From Methanobacteriota archaeon (lineage in GTDB: Archaea > Halobacteriota > Methanosarcinia > Methanotrichales > Methanotrichaceae): a stretch of DNA of 64,000 nucleotides. The notes beneath the pieces are model-generated. The model saw only the letters and a program-made list of their open reading frames with translations. It had not been told where the DNA came from and ran no database searches. The DNA is taken from NCBI GenBank assembly GCA_029553285.1, contig JAKPCO010000112.1, positions 1 to 64,000 on the forward strand. The letters are read 5' to 3'. How positions within the stretch are numbered: the stretch's first letter is position 1; the number at the start of each line of letters is the position of its first letter. The translations under genes were made by a program, and so were the position numbers. This document shows, piece after piece, positions 18,853 through 28,178 of the stretch.

Positions 18853-19086
18853 CTACCCCTTCAGCAGGCCCTTGATCTCTTCCACGCTCAGAACGCGGCC
18901 AACGGCAACCGTCTCTCCGTCGATGCACAGCGCTGGGGTCATCATCACACCACGCTCCATGATCTCCATGATGCTGTCCACCTTGACTATCTCTGCGTCT
19001 ATGCCAAGCTCCTTAACCGCCTGGCGCACATTCTTCTCCAGGCCCTTGCATTTGGCACATCCTGTGCCCAGAACCTCTATCTTCAA
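18853..19086 (-). CDS. Thioredoxin-like small redox protein (77 aa)
   Basis: The start is a TTG at 19086, giving LKIEVLGTGCAKCKGLEKNV (Met at position 1). GGAGGTG lies 6 bases upstream, while the longer open frame has no signal. The active site is CAKC (CxxC), followed by a cis-proline block VMMTPALCIDGE, the archaeal glutaredoxin-like/thioredoxin fold of redox-active disulfide protein 2. Sixteen bases separate it from the rhodanese gene upstream and 2 bases from the DGC gene downstream, so they are translated together. Confidence 0.88.
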   Translation of the reverse strand: MKIEVLGTGCAKCKGLEKNVRQAVKELGIDAEIVKVDSIMEIMERGVMMTPALCIDGETVAVGRVLSVEEIKGLLKG

Positions 19087-19102
19087 GTTGCCACCTCCGT
19101 GA

Positions 19103-20416
19103 TCAGAATCTTCCGAGCTTCCTGTACCTCTCAGCCTGTAACTCCACAGCGGTGCGTTTCTCGAAGCGCTTGGTGATCCCCCATGCTGAGAGCTCAACGC
19201 TCAGGTTGTATACCCCTGCGGGAACGCCAGATGCGTCCCAGGTGCCTGTGTAAACATATGCGGATGCTGGATGCAGCATGACCCGGTCGATCTCTTCATC
19301 AGAGGTGTCAGTCACAACAGCCACGATACCAACAGCTGTCTCCGGGCCTGCGGCCCCGGTCTCTGCAGCGCCGATAACGTTCACGACCTTTCTCCCAGGC
19401 GATGTGTAGTTTCCGAGACGCACGCCGGTGCTCTTATCCCTGCTGAGGCCGCCGGTGTATATCGTTATGGGCTCGCATGTGACGCACCCCATCACATTCA
19501 TGCTGTCGTTTTTCGGGCTCTCAGAGAACGTGGCGGTTATCTTGACCATTCGCTCCGTGCTCACATCTGCTCTGAGGTCTGAGAGCTCCATTCTGAGCTC
19601 TGGCTTGTGATCAAGCCAGTCCAGCCATATGTAGAGCCTCGCATCGTATCCCATGCTCATGAGGGCGAACCAGACGAGGGATGCCTGTCCGCCGTTCAGG
19701 CTGTAAACGACCACCGGTCTCCCCCGGTCGAGATTGAAAAGGGGAGCGAGCTCGCTGGTGTTCTTCAGTCTTCCATTGCTCAGGATAGATGACGACTCTA
19801 TGTTCACCGCTCCGGGGATGTGCGCGGTCTGAAACTCAGCTGCGCTTCTAGCGTCCACAACCTGTGCAGCGCCGCTCTTAACATAATCATATGTGGCGAG
19901 GAGTTCCGGCCTGAGCTCGGGGGTGTAATTCGCTGGAGGTCTGATCGATGGTCTCTCGCTCATGTTGGCTCCGATTGTCTCCAACTCCAGGATCCTGACA
20001 TCCTCCTGTCCCAGATAGCTCAGCAGCCAGCAGATGTATGTCGGATCGCCGCACTCCATGCAGCTCCCGTAGACGACGACAGTATCATTTCTTGTCAGGC
20101 CATGTGATCCGAATATCTCACAGATCTCACGTACAGAGCGAAGCCTGCCGTCGGCGACGAACTCCGCACGCGGAACATGTATCGCGTCCTGTACGTAGTA
20201 ACGGGGATTGTCGTTGCTCACATACATGATCACATCCGACTGTGAGATGTTACCGGCATCAACCACACCCATGGAGGATGCCGCCGATGTGAGAATGAGA
20301 AGCACAAATGCGCTCCCAAGCAGTGCGGGAGCAGCATGTGAGCTTTCTGAGTGGCGATTTACCCTAATGCGCGATACCCAGCCCACAGGGCACATGAGAT
20401 TCATTTCATGCATCAT
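19103..20416 (-). CDS. Exported double-rhodanese protein (437 aa)
   Basis: An N-terminal hydrophobic segment near residues 31-49 (APALLGSAFVLLILTSAASS) anchors or exports it. The first rhodanese domain (about 55-150) has a likely active-site loop VVYGSCMECGDPTY. The second (about 180-270) has VVDARSAAEFQTAHIPGAVN, but its loop VVYSLNGGQASL has no cysteine, so that domain is probably inactive. The C-terminal 160 residues are an immunoglobulin-like beta domain. Rhodaneses move sulfane sulfur between thiols. The start is the first of several close ATGs; a later one at 20404 is also possible. It heads the redox operon. Confidence 0.8.
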   Translation of the reverse strand: MMHEMNLMCPVGWVSRIRVNRHSESSHAAPALLGSAFVLLILTSAASSMGVVDAGNISQSDVIMYVSNDNPRYYVQDAIHVPRAEFVADGRLRSVREICEIFGSHGLTRNDTVVVYGSCMECGDPTYICWLLSYLGQEDVRILELETIGANMSERPSIRPPANYTPELRPELLATYDYVKSGAAQVVDARSAAEFQTAHIPGAVNIESSSILSNGRLKNTSELAPLFNLDRGRPVVVYSLNGGQASLVWFALMSMGYDARLYIWLDWLDHKPELRMELSDLRADVSTERMVKITATFSESPKNDSMNVMGCVTCEPITIYTGGLSRDKSTGVRLGNYTSPGRKVVNVIGAAETGAAGPETAVGIVAVVTDTSDEEIDRVMLHPASAYVYTGTWDASGVPAGVYNLSVELSAWGITKRFEKRTAVELQAERYRKLGRF

Positions 20417-20531
20417 GATCTGATTAGCGTGGATTTATTTTGGTTATAAATTTTGTGTTTAACGCCTGTGCAAATCGCTGACTAGTGATAATCTATCCAT
20501 GTATGTTGATCTGTTCTGATCTGAACGCCCT

Positions 20532-21344
20532 CTACATCCGCACGCCTGCATTCATGCTTCCGCTCCTGTATCCCTCCAGATCGAGCGTGATGTACACAAA
20601 TCCAAGCCTTCTCAGCTCATTCACGATGCTCTCCCTCTGCATCAGAACCCGGTGGATATCAGATGGCAGGACCTCGATCCTGGCGAGATCTTCATGGGCT
20701 CTCACGCGAACCTGTGATAGCCCCATATCCCTCAGCAAATCCTCTGCCTGCTCCACTCTTTTAAGCACATGTGGAGTTATTCGCATGCCGTATGGAATCC
20801 TGGATGCAAGGCATGCAGATGACGGTCTGCTCCAGAAATCCATTCCGATGGATCTTGCCATCTCTCTTATCTCAGGTTTCGATATGCAGGCGTCGACAAA
20901 CGGATGGCATATGCCTTCTTCATCGCATGCTTTTATCCCCGGGCGGTAATCATTGTAGTCAGTCGTGTTGACGCCATCTGCCACGCAGCCGATGCCGAGA
21001 GAGCTCGCGATGCTCCTGAGGAGTCTCGCAGAGGATTTCTTGCAGTGGTAGCATCTCTCCGGGCTGTTCTCAACGACGCTCTCGAGATCGAGGACGTCAT
21101 GCTCGACAACGATGCATTCTATCCCGAGACGCCGAGCAACGGACCTCGCATGCTCGATCTCCCTCCTCGGCATCAGCGGGGAATCAAGGATAACAGCCAA
21201 CGCTCTCTCTCCGAGAACCTCTCTGGAGATCGCAGCGAGAAGGCTGCTGTCAACACCTCCAGAGAAAGATACGAGCATGCTCTCCCTGGATGCGATTATC
21301 TTCCTGAGCAGATCGAGCTTCTCAGCCATTCCGGACATGCTCAT
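20532..21344 (-). CDS. larE: LarE-type ATP-dependent sulfur transferase
   Basis: PP-loop ATP pyrophosphatase of the LarE family, 270 aa. The ATP loop is SFSGGVDSSLLA near residue 25, followed by PERCYHCKKSSARLL and PSSACLASRIPYG. The last motif holds the cysteine that in Lactobacillus LarE donates its own sulfur (sacrificial mechanism) to build the nickel-pincer nucleotide. No larA, larB or larC is visible in the window, so the true substrate here is unknown. It overlaps the upstream PUA gene by 23 bases, indicating coupled translation. Confidence 0.85.
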   Translation of the reverse strand: MSMSGMAEKLDLLRKIIASRESMLVSFSGGVDSSLLAAISREVLGERALAVILDSPLMPRREIEHARSVARRLGIECIVVEHDVLDLESVVENSPERCYHCKKSSARLLRSIASSLGIGCVADGVNTTDYNDYRPGIKACDEEGICHPFVDACISKPEIREMARSIGMDFWSRPSSACLASRIPYGMRITPHVLKRVEQAEDLLRDMGLSQVRVRAHEDLARIEVLPSDIHRVLMQRESIVNELRRLGFVYITLDLEGYRSGSMNAGVRM

Positions 21345-21789
21345 CTATCCCGTATCTCACTGAGACTGCCACACCCCTTTTTATCTGAAGCATCTCTTCA
21401 GGCGCCAGAACCGCCCTCCCCGTGGCGATAAGCCTGTCGTTCTCATCAACGACCAGCACCTCATCGCCCGCCCTCATCTCAGGATCTGCGTACAGGACAT
21501 GCCTCGCGAAGAGGTTCTTTCCGGCAGAGACGAACGGCACAGCCTCGGGGGATGCGACAACCCTCAATCTTGGATGCGGAAATGCCATGTGCAGCCTCTC
21601 AGCGCCGAGCATGCTCAGCGTCAGATGTGAGTCCCGGGCGCGCACGGTCGCTATCCTCTCATCCCCTGAGAGAAGATATCTCAGCCTCTGCGTGCTGGAA
21701 AGCTGGATGGTCGTGCCATCCGGAAAAAGAGCGGCTCCCGCTCCCCTCCCGAACTGAATGTCTGCAAGCATCCTGGCAAGATGAATCAT
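21322..21789 (-). CDS. PUA-domain RNA-binding protein (155 aa)
   Basis: The second half (SAGKNLFARHVLYADPEMRAGDEVLVVDENDRLIATGRAVLAP) is a PUA domain, used by archaeal RNA-modification proteins to hold RNA; the N-terminal 70 residues are a separate small domain. It is close in arrangement to archaeal stand-alone PUA proteins and to the C-terminal part of tRNA-guanine transglycosylase-like proteins. The substrate is not evident. It is the first gene of a two-gene unit with larE. Confidence 0.75.
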   Translation of the reverse strand: MIHLARMLADIQFGRGAGAALFPDGTTIQLSSTQRLRYLLSGDERIATVRARDSHLTLSMLGAERLHMAFPHPRLRVVASPEAVPFVSAGKNLFARHVLYADPEMRAGDEVLVVDENDRLIATGRAVLAPEEMLQIKRGVAVSVRYGIDEHVRNG

Positions 21790-21900
21790 GCGATGAGATG
21801 GGGCGCTGAGGTTTTAAGCTGTTCCCAGCATGTTTAATATTTTATTTTATAGAAAAATTCCCCAAAAAGGTTTTACCTTTGTAGTGCGTTGGGTTTGGGG

Positions 21901-23400
21901 ATGTTCAAGAAGATCCTGGTCGCAAACCGTGGGGAGATTGCAATCCGTATAATGAGGGCCTGCAGGGAGCTCGGCGTCCTGAGCGTTGCAGTGTATTCGG
22001 ATGCGGACAAGAACGCGCTCTTCGCAAAGTACGCGGATGAGGCGGTCTACATCGGGCCATCCCCATCATCGGAGAGCTATCTCAACATGGATAAGATCGT
22101 AAAGGCAGCGCTCCAGACCGGAGCTGAGGCGATACATCCCGGGTACGGTTTTCTGGCGGAGAATCCGGAGTTCGAAAGGCTGTGTGAGGAGAATGGAATT
22201 GTGTTCATAGGGCCCTCCAGCAGCTCAATCGATGCGATGGGCTCAAAGATAACCGCCAGGCAGATGATGAAAAATGCAGGGGTACCGATAGTGCCGGGCA
22301 CAGAGCGTGGCATATCCGACCCGGAGGAGATAGCCGATGTCGCGGAGCGAATCGGCTATCCTGTCATAATAAAGCCAGCAGCTGGAGGTGGTGGGATAGG
22401 CATGAAGATCGTCGACAGGCCTGAGGATCTCGCCACTGCTGTGGCATCGGCACAGTCGATAGCGACCTCAGCGTTCGGCGATGGCACAGTTTATCTGGAG
22501 AAGTATCTGACCGAGCCGAGGCATATAGAGTTCCAGATAATGGCGGACAGCAGGGGGAGAACGGTCTACGTCTCGGAGAGGGAGTGCTCGATCCAGAGAC
22601 GCCACCAGAAGCTGATCGAAGAGGCCCCATCCCCGATAATGACCCCGGAGCTCAGGAAGAGGATGGGGGAGATAGCGGTGAGGGCCGCAAAGGCCATACG
22701 CTACAGGAGCGCGGGGACGGTGGAGTTCATGTATTCTCATGGGGACTTCTACTTCCTGGAGATGAACACCAGGCTCCAGGTGGAGCACCCGATAACAGAG
22801 ATGATGACAGGCATAGATCTCGCAAAGGAGCAGATCTCGGTGGCGGCAGGCGAGGATCTGAGCTTCAGTCAGGACGAGATAGAGATACGGGGATGGGCGA
22901 TAGAGTGCAGGATAAACGCAGAGGATCCCATGAACGATTTCGCTCCATCGCCCGGCAGGCTCAAGAGGTACAGGAGCCCCGGAGGGCCCGGAATCCGGGT
23001 CGACAGCGGCGTCTACACAGGCTATGTCATCCCACCGTATTACGACTCATTGATCTCAAAGCTTGTGGCGCATGGAAGGGACAGAAACGAGGCGATAGCC
23101 AGGATGGAGAGGGCGCTCTACGAGTACATAATAGTGGGAGTCACGACGAACATACCGTTCCACAAGGCTGTTCTGAGAAACGAGCGGTTCAGGAGAGGAG
23201 ATATCAACACACACTTCATCAGGGAGGAGAACATCCTGGATGATGTGAAGAGGATAGTGGCCGAGGAGAAGGAGAAGCGCGAGAGCCTGGCCTCCGCGCT
23301 CGGTGCAGACACGAGAAAGATCGCCGCTGTCTCGGCTGCTGTGGGCGCGTACCTCTCTATATACAGATCTGATGAGGATGAGGGAGAGGCGAAGAGCTGA
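21901..23400 (+). CDS. pycA: Pyruvate carboxylase subunit A (biotin carboxylase)
   Basis: Carboxylates the biotin of the PycB subunit, so that pyruvate becomes oxaloacetate for biosynthesis. The start is the ATG at 21901 ([20 protein letters not shown]); an in-frame TTG at 21889 is less likely. It contains [14 protein letters not shown], the ATP-grasp loop [21 protein letters not shown], and [13 protein letters not shown] with the catalytic residues. The length of 499 aa is normal. pycB is not in the window; birA follows and overlaps its end, the usual methanogen pycA-birA pair. Confidence 0.95.
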   Translation: MFKKILVANRGEIAIRIMRACRELGVLSVAVYSDADKNALFAKYADEAVYIGPSPSSESYLNMDKIVKAALQTGAEAIHPGYGFLAENPEFERLCEENGIVFIGPSSSSIDAMGSKITARQMMKNAGVPIVPGTERGISDPEEIADVAERIGYPVIIKPAAGGGGIGMKIVDRPEDLATAVASAQSIATSAFGDGTVYLEKYLTEPRHIEFQIMADSRGRTVYVSERECSIQRRHQKLIEEAPSPIMTPELRKRMGEIAVRAAKAIRYRSAGTVEFMYSHGDFYFLEMNTRLQVEHPITEMMTGIDLAKEQISVAAGEDLSFSQDEIEIRGWAIECRINAEDPMNDFAPSPGRLKRYRSPGGPGIRVDSGVYTGYVIPPYYDSLISKLVAHGRDRNEAIARMERALYEYIIVGVTTNIPFHKAVLRNERFRRGDINTHFIREENILDDVKRIVAEEKEKRESLASALGADTRKIAAVSAAVGAYLSIYRSDEDEGEAKS

Positions 23401-24385
23401 GGAGATCTCCTGCAGCATCATCCGCAGACTCAGGACAGCTTCCGGAGACTGGGTCTCGGGAAGGGAGATCGGGGATGCGCTGGGGATGAGCCGTGCAGCT
23501 GTGTGGAAGCACATCATGCAACTCCGCTCGATGGGCTACAGGATAGAGGCCTCCACGCGGCTCGGCTACAGGCTCCTCGGCCCTGAACCGCTGCATCTTC
23601 AGATCCCGGAGAGCATCTGCAGCAGGCTCATAATGCTGGAGAGCACCGGGTCGACAAACGAGTTCGCCAGGGGGATCGCGGACGAAGCCGAGAGCTGGAC
23701 GGTGGTGATCGCTGAGGTCCAGACTGCTGGCCGGGGGCGGCTCGGCAGGGAGTGGCTCTCTCCTCCGGGGGGCGTATGGATGAGCATAATCCTGAGGCCA
23801 AGAGCCCCTCCATCGGAGGCGTTCAGGTACACGATGGCGGCATCTGTCGCTGTCTGCGGATCCCTCAGGGATCTCTACGGTCTGAATGCGAGAATAAAGT
23901 GGCCCAACGATGTGCTGGTGAACGGGAGAAAGATCTGCGGGATACTGACGGAGATATCTGCGGAGCTTGATATCATAAATTACGTGATCATCGGGATCGG
24001 TATAAACGCGAACATGAGCGTCTCCTCACTGCCGGAGGAATGGAACGCGACCACAGTATCTGCGGAGCTTGGTAGGGAGATATCACGGGGGGAACTCATC
24101 GCAAGAGTGCTTGGGGAGATGCGGACGCTGCTGGAATCCGGGGATGTGTACAGGGAGTGGGTGGGGCTCTCCGACACGATCAACCGGCGGGTCAGGATCC
24201 AGGGGTTCGGTGATGTGTCCGGACTGGCCGAGTCGCTGGATCCAGATGGCGCCCTGATTTTGAGGAGAGATGATGGCGAGCTGGTGAGGGTTCTGGCTGG
24301 AGACTGCATCCATCTCAGGTCTGCTGAGCAGAGCACAGGCGCCAGGGTCGGAGGTCAGCAGATATGCGCAGGGTTAAGGGGATAG
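23372..24385 (+). CDS. birA: Biotin--protein ligase with N-terminal repressor-type HTH
   Basis: Attaches biotin to its carrier protein (PycB in methanogens). An N-terminal winged helix ([23 protein letters not shown]) is followed by the ligase domain with STNEFA, the biotinyl-AMP loop [26 protein letters not shown] and GIGIN. The C-terminal domain is SH3-like. The HTH suggests it may also regulate biotin-related genes. Two ATGs, 23372 and 23378, are equally possible starts; both lie inside the end of pycA. The 337-aa length is typical of bifunctional BirA. Confidence 0.92.
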   Translation: MRMRERRRAEEISCSIIRRLRTASGDWVSGREIGDALGMSRAAVWKHIMQLRSMGYRIEASTRLGYRLLGPEPLHLQIPESICSRLIMLESTGSTNEFARGIADEAESWTVVIAEVQTAGRGRLGREWLSPPGGVWMSIILRPRAPPSEAFRYTMAASVAVCGSLRDLYGLNARIKWPNDVLVNGRKICGILTEISAELDIINYVIIGIGINANMSVSSLPEEWNATTVSAELGREISRGELIARVLGEMRTLLESGDVYREWVGLSDTINRRVRIQGFGDVSGLAESLDPDGALILRRDDGELVRVLAGDCIHLRSAEQSTGARVGGQQICAGLRG

Positions 24386-24738
24386 CAGGGGAAGCTCTGG
24401 AGTTCATACTGGAGGTGAGCAGATCAACGATGCCCCGAGAGTTCGCAGGGCTGCTCCGGGCCAGGGATGGAGTGATATCTGAGATACTGATCCTTCCAGG
24501 GACAGAGTCCTCTGAATGGATGGCCTGGGTCCCGATGTACATGCTGCCTAGCATGCCGATCGTCGGATCGTGCCACAGCCATCCCGTGCCGAATCCCGTT
24601 CCATCACGGGAGGACCTGGAGTTCTTCTCTCACACCGGCAGCTACCACATAATCGCATTTCCACCATTTGATGAAAGGAGCTGGAGATGCTATGACTCCT
24701 CTGGGAGGAGGAGAGATCTCATGGTGATACAGGAGTAG
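24364..24738 (+). CDS. JAMM/MPN metallopeptidase-like protein (124 aa)
   Basis: A single-domain Mov34/MPN/PAD-1 protein. The zinc site is complete: a Glu in REFAGLL, then the His pair in GSCHSHPVPNPVPSREDLEFF (HxHP plus Ser-x-x-Asp). Archaeal relatives remove SAMP ubiquitin-like tags from proteins or act in sulfur carrier recycling. It overlaps the end of birA by 22 bases and lies in a cofactor-gene run, but that does not identify its substrate. Confidence 0.85.
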   Translation: MRRVKGIAGEALEFILEVSRSTMPREFAGLLRARDGVISEILILPGTESSEWMAWVPMYMLPSMPIVGSCHSHPVPNPVPSREDLEFFSHTGSYHIIAFPPFDERSWRCYDSSGRRRDLMVIQE

Positions 24739-24791
24739 GCATCACATCGTGCTGCAGATCAGAGTTTCTGCGTCAGGTACAGGGAGGTATT

Positions 24792-25211
24792 ATGACAAGA
24801 GTGATGGCGACCGGCACTTTCGATATACTGCATCCAGGGCATCTTCTCTACCTCGAGCGCTCAAGAGCTCTGGGGGACGAGCTGGTGGTAGTTGTTGCAA
24901 GGGATATCAATGTGAGGCACAAACCAAAGCCTGTGATTCCCGAGGATCAGAGGCTCCGGATGGTATCAGCCCTGAAGATGGTTGATCTGGCTGTTCTGGG
25001 AAGCATGACAGACATCTTCGAGCCGGTCAGGGAGCTGGTACCGGATATAATCACCCTGGGCTACGACCAGTACATGGACGAGAGCTGGCTTCAGGGGGAG
25101 CTCAGAAGGAGGGGTTTACAGGCGAGGGTTGTGAGGATATCTGAGAGGGAACCATGCGAGCTCTGCAGCTCGAGGCAGATCGTGGAGAAGATCATCAAGG
25201 AAAGATGCTGA
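24792..25211 (+). CDS. ribL: Archaeal FAD synthase
   Basis: Adenylyl transfer from ATP to FMN giving FAD. The 139-aa protein has the nucleotidyltransferase motif GTFDILHPGHLLYL (HxGH), then RHKPKPVIPEDQRLRMVSAL and ITLGYDQ. The C-terminal CELCSSRQIVEKII carries the paired cysteines found in archaeal RibL, which make the enzyme redox-sensitive. A strong Shine-Dalgarno sequence GGGAGGTATT precedes the ATG. Confidence 0.92.
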   Translation: MTRVMATGTFDILHPGHLLYLERSRALGDELVVVVARDINVRHKPKPVIPEDQRLRMVSALKMVDLAVLGSMTDIFEPVRELVPDIITLGYDQYMDESWLQGELRRRGLQARVVRISEREPCELCSSRQIVEKIIKERC

Positions 25212-25264
25212 CGGATTGCGCAAGCGGTAGTTACTTATACCGATCGCTTCCTTCTGGCGCACGT

Positions 25265-25729
25265 ATGGCCAGAGTTGCCGTAGGTGGGACATTCGATCCG
25301 ATTCACGATGGCCATCTCGCTCTCCTGAAAAAAGCGTTCGAGGTCGCCGGAGAGGATGGGACAGTGGTGATAGCCCTCACGTCAGATGAGATGGCGAGGA
25401 GCCAGAGGAGGAGGCCTGTCAGGGACTTCGAAACCAGGCTCAAAAATCTCAGGAGGGTTCTGAGGGAGAAGCTCGGCGTGGAGAGTTTTGAGGTGGAGAA
25501 GATCAGCGACGTCTTCGGATCAGCCATAGAGAAGGATTACGATTACATCGTTGTCTCCCCTGAGACCGCGCCTACCGCATACAGGATAAACGAGATAAGG
25601 CGCGAGAACGGTCTGAGGCCTTTGAAGATAGTGCAGATAGAGTACAAGATGGCCGAGGACAACATAAGGATCAGCTCTACCCGCATCGCAGAGGGGAAGA
25701 TCGATACACACGGCAGGGTGCTGATCTAG
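25265..25729 (+). CDS. coaD: Archaeal phosphopantetheine adenylyltransferase
   Basis: Makes dephospho-CoA from phosphopantetheine and ATP. The start is the ATG at 25265 (MARVAVGGTFDPIHDGHLAL); the open frame begins earlier but overlaps ribL. TATA-like ACTTATACC near 25231 lies about 28 bases before the ATG, so the message is probably leaderless. HDGH is the active site and ISSTRIAEGKID is the C-terminal ATP-binding motif. The 154-aa length fits the archaeal (COG1019) type, which is distinct from bacterial CoaD. Confidence 0.92.
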   Translation: MARVAVGGTFDPIHDGHLALLKKAFEVAGEDGTVVIALTSDEMARSQRRRPVRDFETRLKNLRRVLREKLGVESFEVEKISDVFGSAIEKDYDYIVVSPETAPTAYRINEIRRENGLRPLKIVQIEYKMAEDNIRISSTRIAEGKIDTHGRVLI

Positions 25730-25880
25730 CAGGGCTCCTTTCAGGCGCTCGCATTGTATCGCTCTCACGTCTTCGGCAACAAACTCATGCGATCGTTGCT
25801 GGAAGCACCAGTCATATTCATCTGATAGCCTGCCAGTGCGGGTCCGGCCATGCGCCCATTTGGCGGGCGAATCATACATG

Positions 25881-26522
25881 TTAATGCATTACCCTTCTGC
25901 AGATCTTCTTTGCAAGCCTCTTTGCCACAATCCCGAATGGAGTTCTGCAGCAATCTATCTCTGTTCTGCTCTTCCTTATCTCCTCCAGCACATCATCCTC
26001 GCTCGCTGCGTCCAGGATTGTGATGCCCAGGCCGACCGTCTCCGCGATATGGGCGTCACTGCCCGCCACCATCGATATATTCCGCCTTCTGGCCTCCAGC
26101 CTCGCTCTCAGATTCGATATCCCAAGGATGTACTTTGAGTTGCAGACCTCCACAGCATCCACAGGCGGTATCCTTCCTATGGAGTGCCTGAATAGATGGT
26201 AGGGATGCGGCAGGACTGCAATCCCCCCGAGATCATGCGCCTCCTCTATCGTCTCCTCTGGTGTGCTTCCAGGCTTCGGCATCTCATCAACACCAAGTAC
26301 TATCAGATGGCCCTCAGAGGTATCAATTTCAACACCCCTCACGACGATCAGCTCCCTGTAGCTCGATCTGCGGATCCTCAGCGCAGCCTTCGAGCCATCG
26401 AGCGTGTTGTGATCTGTCACAGCGATCCCATCGAGCCTCTTTCTCCTCGCGATCCTCAGGATCTCCTCTACGCTCGCCCTGCCATCGGAGTATCTGGAGT
26501 GGATGTGGAGATCAAACCTCAT
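25881..26522 (-). CDS. PHP-domain metal-dependent phosphoesterase
   Basis: A 213-aa PHP protein. Metal-binding motifs are [11 protein letters not shown] at the N-terminus, [25 protein letters not shown], and a late GSDAH. Such proteins hydrolyse phosphate esters or nucleoside phosphates; the substrate here is unknown. Its ATG overlaps the stop of the aconitase-family gene as ATGA, so the two are co-translated. Confidence 0.85.
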   Translation of the reverse strand: MRFDLHIHSRYSDGRASVEEILRIARRKRLDGIAVTDHNTLDGSKAALRIRRSSYRELIVVRGVEIDTSEGHLIVLGVDEMPKPGSTPEETIEEAHDLGGIAVLPHPYHLFRHSIGRIPPVDAVEVCNSKYILGISNLRARLEARRRNISMVAGSDAHIAETVGLGITILDAASEDDVLEEIRKSRTEIDCCRTPFGIVAKRLAKKICRRVMH

Positions 26523-27757
26523 ATGTCCCTTGGATCTGCGATCTTTCCTGTGATCGCTGTGGCTGCAGCGGTTGCAGGCGACGCCAGGTAGACCCTTCCG
26601 TTTCTGCCCATCCTTCCCGGGAAGTTTCTGTTTGACGTGGATAAACAGACCTCCTCATCTCCCAGAACCCCCATGTGCGCCCCCAGGCATGGACCGCAGC
26701 CTGGAGGCCCGATCATCGCGCCCGCCTCGACCAGAGTCTCCATTACCCCTGATCTCAGAGCAGCGAGGTATACCTCCCTCGAGGCAGGGATCACGAGAGT
26801 CCTGATCTTGACTCTTCTGCCTTTCATGATCCGGGCTGCGACCTCCAGATCCTCCAGCCTGCCGTTTGTGCATGTGCCTATGAAGACCTGGTCCACCTCG
26901 GTTCCGGCGAGATCCATGACAGGGTGAACGTTGTCAACGCGGTATGGGGCTGCGACCATTGGGGGGAGATCGCTCACATCGTACTCGATCTCCCTGAAGT
27001 ATGATCCAGGGTCTGAGTGGATGTGTGTGTAGGGACGCCTGGCTCTTCTCATCAGGTATGCGTCAACGCTCTTATCTGGGGGAACGATCGCTGCCTTCGC
27101 CCCCATCTCAACGCCCATGTTGCAAAGAGTCATCCTGCCTGATATGCTCAGCCTCTCCACAGCTTCGCCGACGAACTCCACGGCCATGTAGTTGGCGCCG
27201 TCAGCACCCATCTCCTTAACCACGAAGAGCGCGAGATCTTTTGCGGATACCATATCTCCCGGTGTGCCCTCAAGGCGCATGCATATCGTCTCAGGCACCC
27301 TGAACCAGAGTCTTCCCCTGGAGTAGATCTCGGCCATGTCTGTGGCGCCCACACCCGTTCCGAATGCGCCCAGGGCGCCGTAGGTGCATGAATGAGAGTC
27401 AGCGCCCACGACGAGCGCCCCGGGAACCGCAAAGCCCATCTCGCAGAAGACCTGATGGCATATGCCATGGCCGCAGTCGTAGAAGTTCTCGATCCCCTGC
27501 TCTCTCGCCCACCTTCTCACCTCTGCCTGAAGCGTCGCTGCTGTCTCATTGTTCGCGGGCACAATGTGATCGAATGGTATCACTATCCTGCTTTTATCCC
27601 AGACCTTCTCAGACCCCATCTCCCTGAATGCCTTTATGGCAAGGACGCTTGTACCATCATGAGACATCGCGTAGTCTATCTCAGCATCGACAATATCTCC
27701 TGCCTCTGCCTCAGTTCCAGATGCCCTGCTGAGGATCTTCTCACTAATTGTTGGCAG
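26519..27757 (-). CDS. leuC: 3-isopropylmalate/homoaconitate dehydratase large subunit (CTG start)
   Basis: Iron-sulfur hydro-lyase subunit. It acts either in leucine synthesis (LeuC) or on homoaconitate in coenzyme B synthesis (HacA); the sequence alone does not decide. The first ATG (27667, MSHDGTS) would cut off the conserved N-terminus. The frame is open upstream and reads [14 protein letters not shown] before [17 protein letters not shown], as in homologues. The only plausible start is a CTG at 27757, with GGGGTGGT upstream. That gives 412 aa, the usual length. [4Fe-4S] cysteines are in GTCTNGR and [10 protein letters not shown]. Co-translated with the PHP gene. No small subunit is nearby. 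Confidence 0.88.
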   Translation of the reverse strand: MPTISEKILSRASGTEAEAGDIVDAEIDYAMSHDGTSVLAIKAFREMGSEKVWDKSRIVIPFDHIVPANNETAATLQAEVRRWAREQGIENFYDCGHGICHQVFCEMGFAVPGALVVGADSHSCTYGALGAFGTGVGATDMAEIYSRGRLWFRVPETICMRLEGTPGDMVSAKDLALFVVKEMGADGANYMAVEFVGEAVERLSISGRMTLCNMGVEMGAKAAIVPPDKSVDAYLMRRARRPYTHIHSDPGSYFREIEYDVSDLPPMVAAPYRVDNVHPVMDLAGTEVDQVFIGTCTNGRLEDLEVAARIMKGRRVKIRTLVIPASREVYLAALRSGVMETLVEAGAMIGPPGCGPCLGAHMGVLGDEEVCLSTSNRNFPGRMGRNGRVYLASPATAAATAITGKIADPRDI

Positions 27758-28018
27758 TGGACCACCCCAGTGATGCTCTGCTGCAAAAGTAAATACGTTT
27801 TTGGCATGTATCGCCCATGACGAGCAGAGAATATCTTATGAGTTCAAATACCTCTCAGCTAACATTTACTGGACCGGAGGATCGCTGATTCCGGATTCAA
27901 AATCAGAGGCGTACGGCAACATCCGGTCTCCCTTTTAGCGGTGTCTTCATGGTGATGCATCTCATTCCCCTCCTCTGGGCAGCAATGCACCTGCAGTCAA
28001 TTCGCTGCAAAAGATCCG
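27758..28018. other. Intergenic region without supported genes
   Basis: Convergence-free spacer between the aconitase-family gene and the miniature element at 28019. No frame here has start signals or motifs. Its right end holds the left copy of the target duplication AAGATCCG (28011-28018). Confidence 0.4.
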
Positions 28019-28139
28019 CGCTCTTACCCATATGATAACTTGCTCATAGAAACACTGGTCCTGCCATGCATTCTTGTTGAATGAATAAACGCCAGTAACC
28101 ACATTGGACGACCTGCAAGTTGCCAAACACATAAGAGCG
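28019..28139 (+). mobile_element. Miniature inverted-repeat element, family 1, copy 3
   Basis: Ends CGCTCTTAC and ATAAGAGCG are flanked exactly by AAGATCCG on both sides (28011-28018 and 28140-28147), a perfect 8 bp target duplication. Conserved interior: ATATGATAACTTGC, CCTGCCATGCATTCTTGTTGAATG, CAGTAACCACATTG, CAAGTTGCC. The inner pair AACTTG/CAAGTT and the centre CATTC/GAATG make the whole element fold as one long hairpin. It encodes no protein. Confidence 0.9.
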
Positions 28140-28178
28140 AAGATCCGCAGGAGCGATGGACGCCCTGCGGATCTCATC

